Source of the DNA: Ferrovibrio terrae_A
GTDB taxonomy: Bacteria; Pseudomonadota; Alphaproteobacteria; Ferrovibrionales; Ferrovibrionaceae
NCBI RefSeq assembly: GCF_943372915.1
Contig: NZ_CALSAN010000001.1
Span: 124,001 to 188,000, forward strand
Direction: 5' to 3'
DNA length: 64,000 bases
The notes beneath the pieces are model-generated. The model saw only the letters and a program-made list of their open reading frames with translations, had not been told where the DNA came from and ran no database searches. Shown here piece after piece: positions 33,357 to 42,105 of this stretch; the first letter of the stretch is position 1; each line of letters opens with the position of its first letter. Position numbers and translations under genes: made by a program.

Positions 33357-34156
33357 GACATGGTGGCCGGTTTCGTTGCCGGCTGACCATACTCGTCATG
33401 ACGACGCCACCAGATGCCGCTCTCGTTGCGGCCCTTGGGCGCTCGGTCGAGCCACGGATACATGCCCCAGATGGCATCCACCCCGCGGGCATAGGCCGAG
33501 TAAGTGTGATAGACCACGCCATCCTCCAGCACGAAGCTGCTCATGCCGGGCCGGTCGCGCGCGAATGTGGCGACATCGGTGCCGCAGCCGGCTGCGGTCT
33601 GCACCACAGCCTCGGGCACCTCGACCGGCGGGCGCAGGGCCGAATCCATCGCATGGCCGCCACGTGTATAATTGTAGTCGATGCTGCCATCGCGCTGCTG
33701 GGCTTCGGTGAACGACACATTGAAATCGAAGTTGAAGTCGCTGCCATGCGAGGACGCCCAGGGCAGGGTCCAGCCCATGCGCTGCCTGTAGGCCAGCAGC
33801 TTCGCCAGCGGCGCCCGCGACACCAACGACAGCGCCACATCGTGATTCTGCAGGTGCACCGCGATGCCGTTGAGGCCATCGGTTATCGCCGAGCAGGACG
33901 GGCAGCCGACGGTGTAGTCCGGCCCGAACATGAAATGGTAGACAATCAGCTGCGAGCGGCCCTGGAACAGGTCGGCCAGCGATGCGCTGCCGGCAGCGGT
34001 GTCGAAGCTGTAGGTCTTGTCGACCCGCAGCCAGGGCATCGCCTGACGCTGCTGCGCCAGGGCATCACTGCGCCGGGTATGCTCCTTTTCCGCCTGCAGC
34101 AGCGCCAGCCGCGCGGCCAGCCAGTCCTGGCGTGTCACTGTCATATGCTTCGTCAT
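33344..34156 (-). CDS. DUF899 thioredoxin-like protein
   Basis: A 270-residue soluble protein of DUF899 (COG4312). It has the N-terminal helical part with TRRSDALAQQRQAMPW, then LFQGRSQLIVYHFMFGPDY followed by a redox-like CPSC motif (GCPSCSAITDGL), and WWRRHDEYG near the end. The C-terminus is MSCCG. The thioredoxin-like fold is known for the family; the reaction is not. GGAGAGA precedes the start at 34156. It is divergent from the TPR regulator gene, a common neighbour. Confidence 0.88.
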   Translation of the reverse strand: MTKHMTVTRQDWLAARLALLQAEKEHTRRSDALAQQRQAMPWLRVDKTYSFDTAAGSASLADLFQGRSQLIVYHFMFGPDYTVGCPSCSAITDGLNGIAVHLQNHDVALSLVSRAPLAKLLAYRQRMGWTLPWASSHGSDFNFDFNVSFTEAQQRDGSIDYNYTRGGHAMDSALRPPVEVPEAVVQTAAGCGTDVATFARDRPGMSSFVLEDGVVYHTYSAYARGVDAIWGMYPWLDRAPKGRNESGIWWRRHDEYGQPATKPATMSCCG

Positions 34157-34272
34157 GCTCGTCTCTCCATGGATAATGCTGCAGGGCCGATACGGCTTGC
34201 TGCCGGGTGGTCGTGCGATAAATTAGGCAGCGGCCAGCGAAGGGCGGGAGTGACAAGTGTGACGGGATTCCG

Positions 34273-35493
34273 ATGGACTCACTGATCACGGCAGCAGCGC
34301 GGGCGCTGGCGGCAGGCGATCCGCTCGGCGCGCTGAACCGCGTCGCCCTGCGCGACGACGCGCCGGCACTGGCGCTGCGCGGCATCGCCATGGCGCAGCT
34401 GGGTGATTTTGTGCGAGCGAAAGCCCTGCTGCGCCGGGCCTCGCGCGGCTTCGGCGCCCGGGAAGCCGTGGCGCGGGCGCGCTGCGTGGTGGCCGAGGCC
34501 GAGATCGCATTGGTCTCGCGCGAGCTGGACTGGCCGGCGAAGATGCTGGATGCCGCGCGCATGACGCTGGAACAGCATGGCGACCGGTTGAATGCCGCCC
34601 ATGCACGCTATCTCGAGGTTCGCCGCCTGCTGCTGATCGGACGCCTGGACGAGGCCGAGCGCCTGCTGGCCGGCCTCGATGCCGCAGCCTTTCCGCCTGC
34701 CTTGCGGGCCGCCCATGAACTGGTGGCGGCCGGTATCGCGATGCGTCGCCTGCGCACCAAGCCGGCGCGTGCCGCACTCACCCGCGCCACACGTGCCGCG
34801 CATCTGGCCGGCATACCAGGCCTGGCAGCAGAGGTTGCCAGTGCAGTCCGCGTGCTGGAGACCCCGGCGGCCCGGCTGATTGCGCGCGGCAAGGAACGTC
34901 CGCTGCTGCTGGCAGATGTCGAAGCGCTGCTGGCATCCAAACACTTCGTTGTCGATGCCTGTCGCCATGTCGTGCGCGATGCGAAAACCGTGGTCTCGCT
35001 GGCCCGGCGGCCGGTGCTGTTTGCGCTCGCCCGGGCGCTGGCCGAGGCCTGGCCTGGCGATGTGACACGCGACCGGCTGGTGGCACGGGCCTTTGGCGCC
35101 AAACAGGCCGATGACTCGCATCGTGCACGCCTGCGGGTCGAGATCGGGCGCCTGCGCCGGATGCTGCGGCCACTGGCCAGTCTGAATGCGACGCAGCAGG
35201 GCTTCATGCTGACGCCACGCCATGCCCGTAGCGTCGTGGTACTGGCGCGGCCGGTGGAGGAACGCCATGCCGATGTGCTCGCCTTCCTTGCCGACGGCGA
35301 GTCATGGTCAAGCTCGGCGCTGGCGCTCGCCCTGGATGCCAGCCAGCGCACCGTGCAGCGCGCGCTGGATGCGCTGGCCGCCGGTGGCAAGGTGCAATCC
35401 TTCGGGCATGGCCGGGCGCGGCGCTGGGTGACCCCGCCGGTGCCCGGATTCACGACAACCTTGTTACTCCCGGCCCCGCTGCCGCATGACTAG
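34273..35493 (+). CDS. TPR-type helical protein with C-terminal winged-helix, predicted regulator
   Basis: A 406-residue protein. Residues about 1-200 are Ala/Leu/Arg-rich helical hairpins like TPR repeats (ALALRGIAMAQLGDFVRA, ARYLEVRRLLLIGRLDEA). Residues about 225-320 resemble an OmpR/SARP-type DNA-binding domain (RRPVLFALARALAEAWPGD...RLRVEIGRLRRML). The last 80 residues look like a second winged helix (LALDASQRTVQRALDAL). It probably regulates the divergent DUF899/DUF2182 genes or the downstream propeller gene. No exact family name is recognised. Confidence 0.7.
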   Translation: MDSLITAAARALAAGDPLGALNRVALRDDAPALALRGIAMAQLGDFVRAKALLRRASRGFGAREAVARARCVVAEAEIALVSRELDWPAKMLDAARMTLEQHGDRLNAAHARYLEVRRLLLIGRLDEAERLLAGLDAAAFPPALRAAHELVAAGIAMRRLRTKPARAALTRATRAAHLAGIPGLAAEVASAVRVLETPAARLIARGKERPLLLADVEALLASKHFVVDACRHVVRDAKTVVSLARRPVLFALARALAEAWPGDVTRDRLVARAFGAKQADDSHRARLRVEIGRLRRMLRPLASLNATQQGFMLTPRHARSVVVLARPVEERHADVLAFLADGESWSSSALALALDASQRTVQRALDALAAGGKVQSFGHGRARRWVTPPVPGFTTTLLLPAPLPHD

Positions 35494-35502
35494 GATGACT
35501 GC

Positions 35503-36144
35503 ATGAAACGAGCCCCTGCCGACATCATCCGCGAATATGGTCCCTTCCCGGGCGCCGCCAATGTGCATGGCGTGACTTTTGACGGCCAGCATGTCTGGTT
35601 CGGCGCCGGCGACACCATGGAGGCCTTCGATCCTGAAACCGGCAAGCCGGTGCGCAGGATCGATGTGGCCGCCCATGCCGGCACCGCATTCGATGGCCGG
35701 CACCTGTTCCAGATCGCCGAAAGCCGCATCCAGAAGATCGACCCCAAGACCGGACAGGTGATCGCCACCATCCCCGCACCCGGCGGCGGCGGCGATTCAG
35801 GCCTCACCTGGGCCGAGGGTACGCTGTGGGTCGGGCAGTATCGCGAGCGCAAGATCTATCAGATCGACCCGGAGACGGGCGCGACGCTGCGCACCATCGA
35901 GTCCAACCGCTTCGTCACCGGAGTCACCTGGGTCGATGGCGAACTCTGGCACGGCACCTGGGAAGGCGAGCAGAGCGACCTGCGACGCATCGACCCGCAG
36001 ACAGGCGAGGTGCTGGAGCGTCTCGACATGCCACCCGATACCATCGTGTCGGGGCTTGAGTCCGATGGCGGCGACCGCTTCTTCTGCGGCGGCGGCAACA
36101 GCGGTAAGGTGCGCGTCGTGCGCCGCCCCAAGCGGGCCGGGTAG
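35503..36144 (+). CDS. Beta-propeller protein, glutamine cyclotransferase/Vgb-like
   Basis: A 213-residue cytoplasmic protein made of short propeller-blade repeats: FDPETGKPVRRIDV, IDPKTGQVIATIPA, IDPETGATLRTIES and IDPQTGEVLERLDM, spaced about 40-45 residues apart. This is the pattern of the glutaminyl cyclotransferase/Vgb/YncE-like group. There is no signal peptide and the protein is shorter than classical cyclotransferases, so enzyme activity is uncertain. It starts nine bases after the regulator gene and is probably co-transcribed. Confidence 0.75.
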   Translation: MKRAPADIIREYGPFPGAANVHGVTFDGQHVWFGAGDTMEAFDPETGKPVRRIDVAAHAGTAFDGRHLFQIAESRIQKIDPKTGQVIATIPAPGGGGDSGLTWAEGTLWVGQYRERKIYQIDPETGATLRTIESNRFVTGVTWVDGELWHGTWEGEQSDLRRIDPQTGEVLERLDMPPDTIVSGLESDGGDRFFCGGGNSGKVRVVRRPKRAG

Positions 36145-36410
36145 CGAAAGCCTCCTCCCGGCGATGACACCGGCCGTCACCACAGCTGGGCTTGCCTGAC
36201 CTGAATTCTCCTCAGCCGCAATCCGGCCACCATCGTGGCTTGGATATCCATTTCTGTTTTCTGGAAGTTTGGGTCTGTGCAGCTGCATTTGCCCAAAATT
36301 TTCAGGGATGCAGTGCTTTTTACCCGCCGAGAGCATCGCTCTTATTATGGGCGAATCGGGCCTTAGCGGATCGGCTCGCTATCTGTGCGATATGTCGCAC
36401 GTCGCGTCGT
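36145..36410. other. Intergenic region with unusual base composition
   Basis: 266 bases between convergent genes with no supported coding region. The middle (about 36230-36360) is markedly less GC-rich than its neighbours, and short open frames here lack family resemblance and ribosome sites. I see no clear terminator stem with a T-tract. It may be a remnant or a gene-end spacer. Confidence 0.5.
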
Positions 36411-37355
36411 TTAATAACATCTCACCGCGTCATACCTACCGGCCGGCATTCTCCCCTCTTCCAGGTCCTTTATATTCTGTGACGCCTTGCGCGCGCGCAT
36501 CTCACGGCTGGCAAACCCGGCGATATGCGCTGTAACCGTGACTTTGGGATGAGCCCAAGCCGCATGCGTCGCTGGCAACGGCTCAGTCTCGAAGACATCG
36601 AGTATAGCGGCGGACAAATGACCTTCGTCCAGAGCGGCCAGTAAATCATCCAGCACGACAAGCGGTCCACGCGCCACATTGATAATCGCGGCCCCTTTGG
36701 GCAGCTGCATAATGGTTCCCCGGCAAACCAGCCCGCGGGTTTCCGGTGTGTCCGGCACCAAGCCCACCAGCAGGTCACTTTGCGCCAGGAACTTTCCCAG
36801 TTCATCCGGACCGGCGGCACAGGGAATCCCGGGCAACGATTTCGGACTGCGCGCCCAGCCATGCACCTGAAAGCCGAGCGCCTTGAGCATGGCGGCGCAA
36901 AGCTGGCCGATCGTGCCAAGCCCCATGATTCCGATGCGGGTCTCCGGCGCCAGTCGAGGTGCCTCGAACAGATCCCAACGCCGGTCAGCCTGGGCACGGC
37001 GCATACGGTCAAAGTCGCGAATCCAGGCCAGGGCATGCAGGCAGACATACTCCGCAACGGTCTGCGCCGTCTGGTCGACGATCATGCGGAAGACTGGCAC
37101 CTGCTTCGGACAGGCGGGATCGTTGACGATGTGGTCAACACCAGCCGCTGAACTGAATATGGCGCGCAGATTCGGATAGCTGGCAAGACGGCCTGGTTCA
37201 GGTTGCCAGACCAGCGCATATACCACCGCATTCGGGTCGACCGATGGATCGTCCCACCAGCGGATATCGAGATGCGGCAGCAACGACCCGAATAACGCCT
37301 GCCACTCCGGCATGGCCGCCAGGCCACCCGATTTGATGAGAAACACATTCTGCAT
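36411..37355 (-). CDS. ghrA: D-2-hydroxyacid dehydrogenase, glyoxylate/hydroxypyruvate reductase A type
   Basis: A 314-residue NAD(P)-dependent reductase resembling GhrA. The cofactor motif is GIMGLGTIGQLCA. The catalytic Arg is in NVARGPLVVLDDL, Glu in DVFETEPLP and His in TAHIAGFAS. The family reduces glyoxylate and hydroxypyruvate. It is the last gene of the transporter-oxidase operon, so it probably reduces the 2-oxo acid released by the oxidase. A hairpin separates it from the substrate-binding-protein gene, which would lower its expression. Confidence 0.82.
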   Translation of the reverse strand: MQNVFLIKSGGLAAMPEWQALFGSLLPHLDIRWWDDPSVDPNAVVYALVWQPEPGRLASYPNLRAIFSSAAGVDHIVNDPACPKQVPVFRMIVDQTAQTVAEYVCLHALAWIRDFDRMRRAQADRRWDLFEAPRLAPETRIGIMGLGTIGQLCAAMLKALGFQVHGWARSPKSLPGIPCAAGPDELGKFLAQSDLLVGLVPDTPETRGLVCRGTIMQLPKGAAIINVARGPLVVLDDLLAALDEGHLSAAILDVFETEPLPATHAAWAHPKVTVTAHIAGFASREMRARKASQNIKDLEEGRMPAGRYDAVRCY

Positions 37356-37370
37356 GGATCACATCATGAA

Positions 37371-37400
37371 AATGCCGAGGGCATCGCTACCCCCGGCATT
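37371..37400 (-). terminator. Intra-operon hairpin (attenuator or mRNA-stabilising stem)
   Basis: Arms AATGCCGAGGG and CCCCCGGCATT pair at 10 of 11 positions around an 8-base loop, with only four T residues following on the minus strand. It lies between the substrate-binding-protein stop (37415) and the ghrA-like start, the usual place for a partial terminator that leaves binding-protein mRNA in excess. Confidence 0.7.
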
Positions 37401-37414
37401 GATCTTCGTTCAGA

Positions 37415-38473
37415 TTAGCGCTCGATCTGCTTGTTCCAGCGCGTATTCCACTCCGGACGTTTCTCGTTGATGGCGTCCCAGTTCACCACCACGGCGGTAT
37501 TCATGTAGTTCTTGATCTGCGCCACTTCCGCCTCGTTGGCAGCATTGTCCGCCTTGGCGTTCGGCGTCGAGGGAATATACGAGCCGCCGCGCAGGAATTT
37601 CTCCTGTGCCGCCGAAGTCAGCAGGTAAGTGGCCAGCTTCTGCGTCAGTTCCGGCTCGCTGTTGTTGGCCGTCGCGCACAGCGCCGTCATCAGTACCACC
37701 GATCCCTCCTTCGGCTGGGCGTATTCGATGGCGATGCCCTTGCCCTTCAGCAGTGCCACTTGGGTTGGAGTCAGCGGCGCGATGGCAGCCTCGTTGGTCT
37801 GGATCATCTCGCTGATCTTGGCCGAGCTGGCGATATATTCCAGCACGTTCGGACCAACGGTCTTCGGCCAGGCGGCAAAGCCCGGCTCGACATTGGTGTC
37901 GGTGCCGCCCTGCAGGCGGTTGAACATCAGGAAGGCGTGCAGGCCGAAGGTGCTGCTCGGCACCGACTGGAACACGACCTTGCCTTTGTATTTGGGATCG
38001 GCGAGATCGGCCCAGGAGGTCGGTGCCTTCCAGCCTTTCTCGTCGAACATCTTCTTGTTATAGGCCAGGCCGGTCATGCCCATGGTGAGACCGGCGGCCA
38101 TGCCATCCTTCATACGCGCCACCGGATAGAGTTCGTTATAGGCCGCCGACTTCTGCAGCGGTTGGCAAAGGCCCATGCCGATGGCGCGATACATCACGCC
38201 GTCATCCAGCACGATGATGTGCATCTGCGGCTTGTCTTTCTGCGCCACGGCCTTGGCCAGAATGTCCGACGAGGTGCCGGGCACGACGACAACCTTGGTG
38301 CCGGTTTCCTTCTCGAAATCCGGAAAGACAAACTCGGTGAAGGTCTTTTCCATCGGCCCGCCATTCATGCCGATATAGAGCGTCTTGCTCTGCGCGTGAA
38401 CATCGGCGCCGCCGAATGCGAGAAGCAGGCCCGCACCGGCCGCAAGCGAAGTCAGGTTCTTTACGTATGTCAT
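37415..38473 (-). CDS. ABC transporter substrate-binding protein (PotD/ExtraCellular solute-binding family 1)
   Basis: A 352-residue periplasmic protein with a signal peptide (about 1-28, ending VHAQS) and the spermidine/putrescine-type fold: LYIGMNGGPMEKTFTEFV, TSWADLADPKYKGKVVF, a late Asn/Trp-rich end. GGAGGG precedes the start. It belongs with the PotABC-type genes of the same operon although three oxidase genes lie between. The ligand is likely a cationic or N-substituted amino acid matching the oxidase. Confidence 0.88.
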   Translation of the reverse strand: MTYVKNLTSLAAGAGLLLAFGGADVHAQSKTLYIGMNGGPMEKTFTEFVFPDFEKETGTKVVVVPGTSSDILAKAVAQKDKPQMHIIVLDDGVMYRAIGMGLCQPLQKSAAYNELYPVARMKDGMAAGLTMGMTGLAYNKKMFDEKGWKAPTSWADLADPKYKGKVVFQSVPSSTFGLHAFLMFNRLQGGTDTNVEPGFAAWPKTVGPNVLEYIASSAKISEMIQTNEAAIAPLTPTQVALLKGKGIAIEYAQPKEGSVVLMTALCATANNSEPELTQKLATYLLTSAAQEKFLRGGSYIPSTPNAKADNAANEAEVAQIKNYMNTAVVVNWDAINEKRPEWNTRWNKQIER

Positions 38474-38510
38474 TCCTCTACCCTCCTGTTGGTATCTGTT
38501 GGACTACTCA

Positions 38511-39641
38511 TCAGTGCGCCGGCACCGGAACTGTGGCGCCAGCAAAACGCGTAATCGAAAAGGCATTGATGGGTGTGTCGGTATGGCCATCGCGCGCCAG
38601 GTCGGCCAGCACGGCACCGGCGGCCGGGCCGATCTGGAAACCGGCACCGGAGAAACCGAAACCATGCAGAAGGCCCGGCGTGGTGGCGCTTGGCCCCAGC
38701 ACCGGATTGCGGTCGGGCATATAGGCTTCCACGCCGCTCCAGAAGCGGATTACATTCACCTTATGCAAGGCTGGCAGCAGCGCAGAACCGGCCTGCAGCG
38801 CTCCCATCGCGGAGGCCATGTCGGGCCGGCAGGTGCTTTCATCCAGCGCATAGCCCTTGCCGCCGCCGAAGACGATGTTGCCGCGCGTCACCTGTCGTGC
38901 GTAGAACCCGCCACCCTCGACGCCCAGGTTGAAGCCGAACAATGGCGGCAGCGGCTCGGTCACCCCCATACAGGGATGACCGGAACTCAGTGGCACCGTC
39001 TCCCCGAAGGCTTCCGTGGCCAGCGCAGCCCCCGGGCCGGCGCAGTTGAGCAGGATGTCGCTGCGGATGTCCTGCCCGCCGGCCTGCAGGATGAAGCCTC
39101 CCAGATCGCGGGCAATGCCTGTCACTTCGGTCTGTTCGTGGATCTCGGCACCGGCTCTGGCCGCGGCACGGGCGAAGGCCGGCGAAACGATGCGCGGATT
39201 GGCGTGGCCATCATCCGGGCAGTAGCTGGCACCGACCGCCAGTTTGCCCAGCATCGGGAAACGATCATGCAACATGTTGCCGCTGAGCAGTTCGAGATCG
39301 AGGCCGAAACCGGCCATGCGATCGCGATAGGCCTGCAATGAAGCCATTTCGGCTTCGCTGCGCGCCAGCTTGAGATGACCAGAGCGGATATATTCGCCGT
39401 CAATGCCGATATAGCTTTTCAGCTGTGCCCAGATGACATGCGCGCGCTGGCTCAGCGGAATCTGTTCCGGTGGCCGCCCCTGCCGGCGCACGCCACCGTA
39501 GTTCACGCCACTGGCTCCTGCGCCGCAAAAGCCGCGTTCGAACAAAACGACGCTGAGGCCGCTGCGGGCCAGATGCAGCGCCGCCGAAGCGCCAACAATG
39601 CCGCCGCCCATGATCGCTGCGTCATAGCGCCGGGCCGTCAT
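38511..39641 (-). CDS. Opine/amine oxidase subunit B-like FAD oxidoreductase (DAO family)
   Basis: A 376-residue DAO-family flavoprotein with the FAD motif AIMGGGIVGASAALHLARSG and C-terminal GFSGAGFQIGPAAGAVLADL. It resembles OoxB/NoxB and HcnC, which oxidise an N-C bond of amino acids or opines. The start at 39641 overlaps the stop of the A subunit by four bases; the longer upstream frame is not real. With the A subunit and the [2Fe-2S] protein it forms a heterotrimeric membrane-associated dehydrogenase. The substrate is unknown. Confidence 0.88.
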   Translation of the reverse strand: MTARRYDAAIMGGGIVGASAALHLARSGLSVVLFERGFCGAGASGVNYGGVRRQGRPPEQIPLSQRAHVIWAQLKSYIGIDGEYIRSGHLKLARSEAEMASLQAYRDRMAGFGLDLELLSGNMLHDRFPMLGKLAVGASYCPDDGHANPRIVSPAFARAAARAGAEIHEQTEVTGIARDLGGFILQAGGQDIRSDILLNCAGPGAALATEAFGETVPLSSGHPCMGVTEPLPPLFGFNLGVEGGGFYARQVTRGNIVFGGGKGYALDESTCRPDMASAMGALQAGSALLPALHKVNVIRFWSGVEAYMPDRNPVLGPSATTPGLLHGFGFSGAGFQIGPAAGAVLADLARDGHTDTPINAFSITRFAGATVPVPAH

Positions 39642-41017
39642 GCCGCATCCTCGTGGCTGATCGTCACCACCGGCAACGGCTTGACCGGCGCCTGGCCGCG
39701 GATACGGCCGACCGCATCGGCCGGGCGGTCCAGTTCGGCCGAAAGGATTGCGGCCGCCGCCGCACCACAGATGCGGCCCTGGCAACGGCCCATGCCGATG
39801 CGGGTCAGTGCTTTCAGGCGGTTCAGTTCGACGACGCCGAGATCGCGGGCGGCTTCGCGCAAGGCTCCCACCGTGATCGCCTCGCAACGGCAGAGCACCA
39901 GATCGTCGGGCAGCTTTGTCATGCCCCAGTCGGCTGGCGGCAGCGGGAATGCGCGTTCCAGGCCGTGGCGGAATTTGCCGATGCGGCGCAGCCTGCTTTC
40001 CAGCGCTGCAATGCGTTCGCGATCCACCGCCTGCCCCAAGTCCTCCAGCATGGCCAGCGCGGCACGTTCACCGGCCAGTTCGGCAGCATCGGCACCGGCA
40101 ATGCCAGCGCCATCACCGGCCAGGTAGACATTGGCCTGCGACGCGCGGCCATCAATGCCGTGCTCCGGCAACCAGGCACGGTTGAGATCGCTATAGGCAA
40201 AGCGGCAGCCGAGCAGGTCGGCCAACTGGGTTTCCGAGCGCAGACCGAGACCGAGGGCGACGGCATCGCAGTCGATGCGCTGCTCTTTGTCCTTCCCCTG
40301 CCAAACAAAGCCACGGACACGGTCGCCGCCTTCGATCCGCGCCGGTACAACACCGCTGTGCAGCGGAATGCCATGCAGGCGCAGCCACGCGACGTAATAC
40401 AGGCCCTTGAGCAGATGCTCCGGGCTGTTGAGCAGGCCGGGCAGAGCCACCAACTGGTCGCTGAAGCGCGCCGTATCGAACACGCCGGCCACATCGGCAC
40501 CGGCTTTGGCATACTGATAGGCGACGAGATAGAGCAGCGGTCCGGTGCCGAAGAAAGCGATGCGCGGCCCCAGCACAGTGCCCTGGAATTTGAGCGCGAT
40601 CTGCGCCGCTCCCAGCGTATAGACGCCGGGCGTCAGCCAGCCGGGCAGCGGCTGGATGCGATCGGTGGCACCGGTGGCCAGCAGGACATGACTATAGAGC
40701 AGATGATCGGCGCGGCCGTCCGGGGCCATCAGGTCAAGGCCGGCGGCCGTCGCGTTCCAGACCAGAGTGCCCGGGCGATAGTCGATGCGAGCCGCGATCT
40801 GCGCGAAGAGATCATGCAGGCGACCCGCCTTGCCACTCTCGAAACCGTAGAGATCACGTTTGGTCCGCGTGAAGCCATCCGGCGGCTGGCGATAGATCTG
40901 GCCTCCGGCCTTGATCGATTCATCCACGACCACCGGCCGCAAGCCGGCTGCGACCAACGTGGCGGCAGCACGGATGCCAGCCGGTCCGGCGCCGACGATG
41001 ACCGGCCGCGTAGTCAT
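39638..41017 (-). CDS. Opine/amine oxidase subunit A-like FAD/NAD oxidoreductase with BFD-like [2Fe-2S] domain
   Basis: A 459-residue flavoprotein resembling OoxA/NoxA/HcnB. It has an N-terminal Rossmann VIVGAGPAGIRAAA, a second dinucleotide-binding region (IAFFGTGPLLYLVAYQ), GDGAGIAGADAAELAGE for FAD, and a C-terminal BFD-like cluster domain with CRCEA and CQGRICG cysteines. It likely passes electrons from subunit B through FMN/FAD and the cluster to the quinone pool. It overlaps both neighbours by four bases. Confidence 0.9.
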   Translation of the reverse strand: MTTRPVIVGAGPAGIRAAATLVAAGLRPVVVDESIKAGGQIYRQPPDGFTRTKRDLYGFESGKAGRLHDLFAQIAARIDYRPGTLVWNATAAGLDLMAPDGRADHLLYSHVLLATGATDRIQPLPGWLTPGVYTLGAAQIALKFQGTVLGPRIAFFGTGPLLYLVAYQYAKAGADVAGVFDTARFSDQLVALPGLLNSPEHLLKGLYYVAWLRLHGIPLHSGVVPARIEGGDRVRGFVWQGKDKEQRIDCDAVALGLGLRSETQLADLLGCRFAYSDLNRAWLPEHGIDGRASQANVYLAGDGAGIAGADAAELAGERAALAMLEDLGQAVDRERIAALESRLRRIGKFRHGLERAFPLPPADWGMTKLPDDLVLCRCEAITVGALREAARDLGVVELNRLKALTRIGMGRCQGRICGAAAAAILSAELDRPADAVGRIRGQAPVKPLPVVTISHEDAA

Positions 41018-41295
41018 GCCGGCACCGAGCGCAGCCGCATGCCTGGCGCGACGAAGGTGGAGCAGGCGCGCAGCCGCGTTCCGTCTTCCGTCAGCATCCA
41101 ACAATCCTGGCAGGCGCCCATCAGGCAAAAGCCTGCCCGTGGAGCGCCATTGAATTCCTCGACTCGCAACCGGTCCTGCAGGCTCAGCACGGCAGTCAGC
41201 ACGGTATCGCCGGCCAGCGCCTGGCAGTGCCGGCCGTCGAGGACGAATTCGACGGTCTCGCGCTGAGTTTCGGCAATGCGCTTGAGCAGGGCCAT
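41014..41295 (-). CDS. [2Fe-2S] ferredoxin-like small subunit of the opine/amine oxidase
   Basis: A 93-residue protein with the plant-type ferredoxin cluster pattern: CLMGACQDC (C-x4-C-x2-C) and a fourth Cys in LRACST. It corresponds to the SoxA-N/HcnA-like subunit of heterotrimeric amino-acid dehydrogenases. Its start shares one base with the upstream permease stop and its end overlaps subunit A by four bases. Confidence 0.9.
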   Translation of the reverse strand: MALLKRIAETQRETVEFVLDGRHCQALAGDTVLTAVLSLQDRLRVEEFNGAPRAGFCLMGACQDCWMLTEDGTRLRACSTFVAPGMRLRSVPA

Positions 41296-42089
41296 CAGCG
41301 CTGCCCCACCAGCACGCGGTCAAGGCCATAGATACGGTCGAGCAACAGCATGGCTGCCGCCGTCACCGCGATCACCAGCGCCGAGACCGAGGCCATCATC
41401 GGATCGATCGATTCAGTCGCGTACATATACATCCGCACCGGCAGGGTGACGGTGGAGGGCGCGGTGACGAAGACCGACATGGTCAGTTCGTCGAAACTGT
41501 TGATGAAGGACAGCAGCCAGCCACCCGACAGGCCGGGGATCATCAACGGCAGGGTGATGCGGCGGAACACCGTGAAATCGGAGGCGCCCAGCGACTGCGC
41601 GGCATGTTCGATACTGGCATCGCTGCCGACCAGGGCGGCCAGGATCAGGCGCAGCGAATATGGCGTGACCACCACGACATGCGAACCGACCAGCCACCAG
41701 AAGCTGCCGGTGGCGCCAATCAGCGAGAAAAGCTGCAGCATTGCCACGCCGAGCACCAGATGCGGCACGATCAGCGGCGACAGGAACAGTCCGTTGAGGA
41801 ACGCCCGGCCACGGAATTCGAACCGCGTCAGCGCCAGGCCGACAGGGACGGCGAGGCCGACTGAAATGGTTGCGGCCATAAAGGCCAGCACCAGGCTGTT
41901 CCAGAAGGACTGCATGAAATCGGCATGGCGGAAGACTTCCGCGAACCAGCGCAGCGAGAAGGAGGTGAGCGGAATGCTGAGCGTGTTTTCCGGCGTGAAG
42001 GCGACGAGGCAGACGATCATCAGCGGCGCCAGCATGAAAACCATGACCAGGACGTGGAAGATCAGCGCGGGAATACCGTTGCGGGTCAT
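41295..42089 (-). CDS. ABC transporter permease, PotC type
   Basis: A 264-residue permease with six helices and the EAA loop (AAQSLGASDFTVFRRITLPLMIPG). PotC-like end with VLIAV-type helix. It is co-transcribed with PotA/PotB-type genes upstream and the oxidase genes downstream, with one base shared with the latter. Confidence 0.9.
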   Translation of the reverse strand: MTRNGIPALIFHVLVMVFMLAPLMIVCLVAFTPENTLSIPLTSFSLRWFAEVFRHADFMQSFWNSLVLAFMAATISVGLAVPVGLALTRFEFRGRAFLNGLFLSPLIVPHLVLGVAMLQLFSLIGATGSFWWLVGSHVVVVTPYSLRLILAALVGSDASIEHAAQSLGASDFTVFRRITLPLMIPGLSGGWLLSFINSFDELTMSVFVTAPSTVTLPVRMYMYATESIDPMMASVSALVIAVTAAAMLLLDRIYGLDRVLVGQR

Positions 42090-42105
42090 GGCTTAACTCC
42101 CCGCA

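Noticed and set aside
36192..36535. Two overlapping plus-strand frames before and across the ghrA-like end
   Set aside because: No ribosome site or family resemblance, and they overlap the 3' end of a well-supported minus-strand gene.
39653..41266. Long plus-strand frame opposite the oxidase A subunit
   Set aside because: Antisense shadow; the minus-strand protein has intact FAD and cluster motifs.
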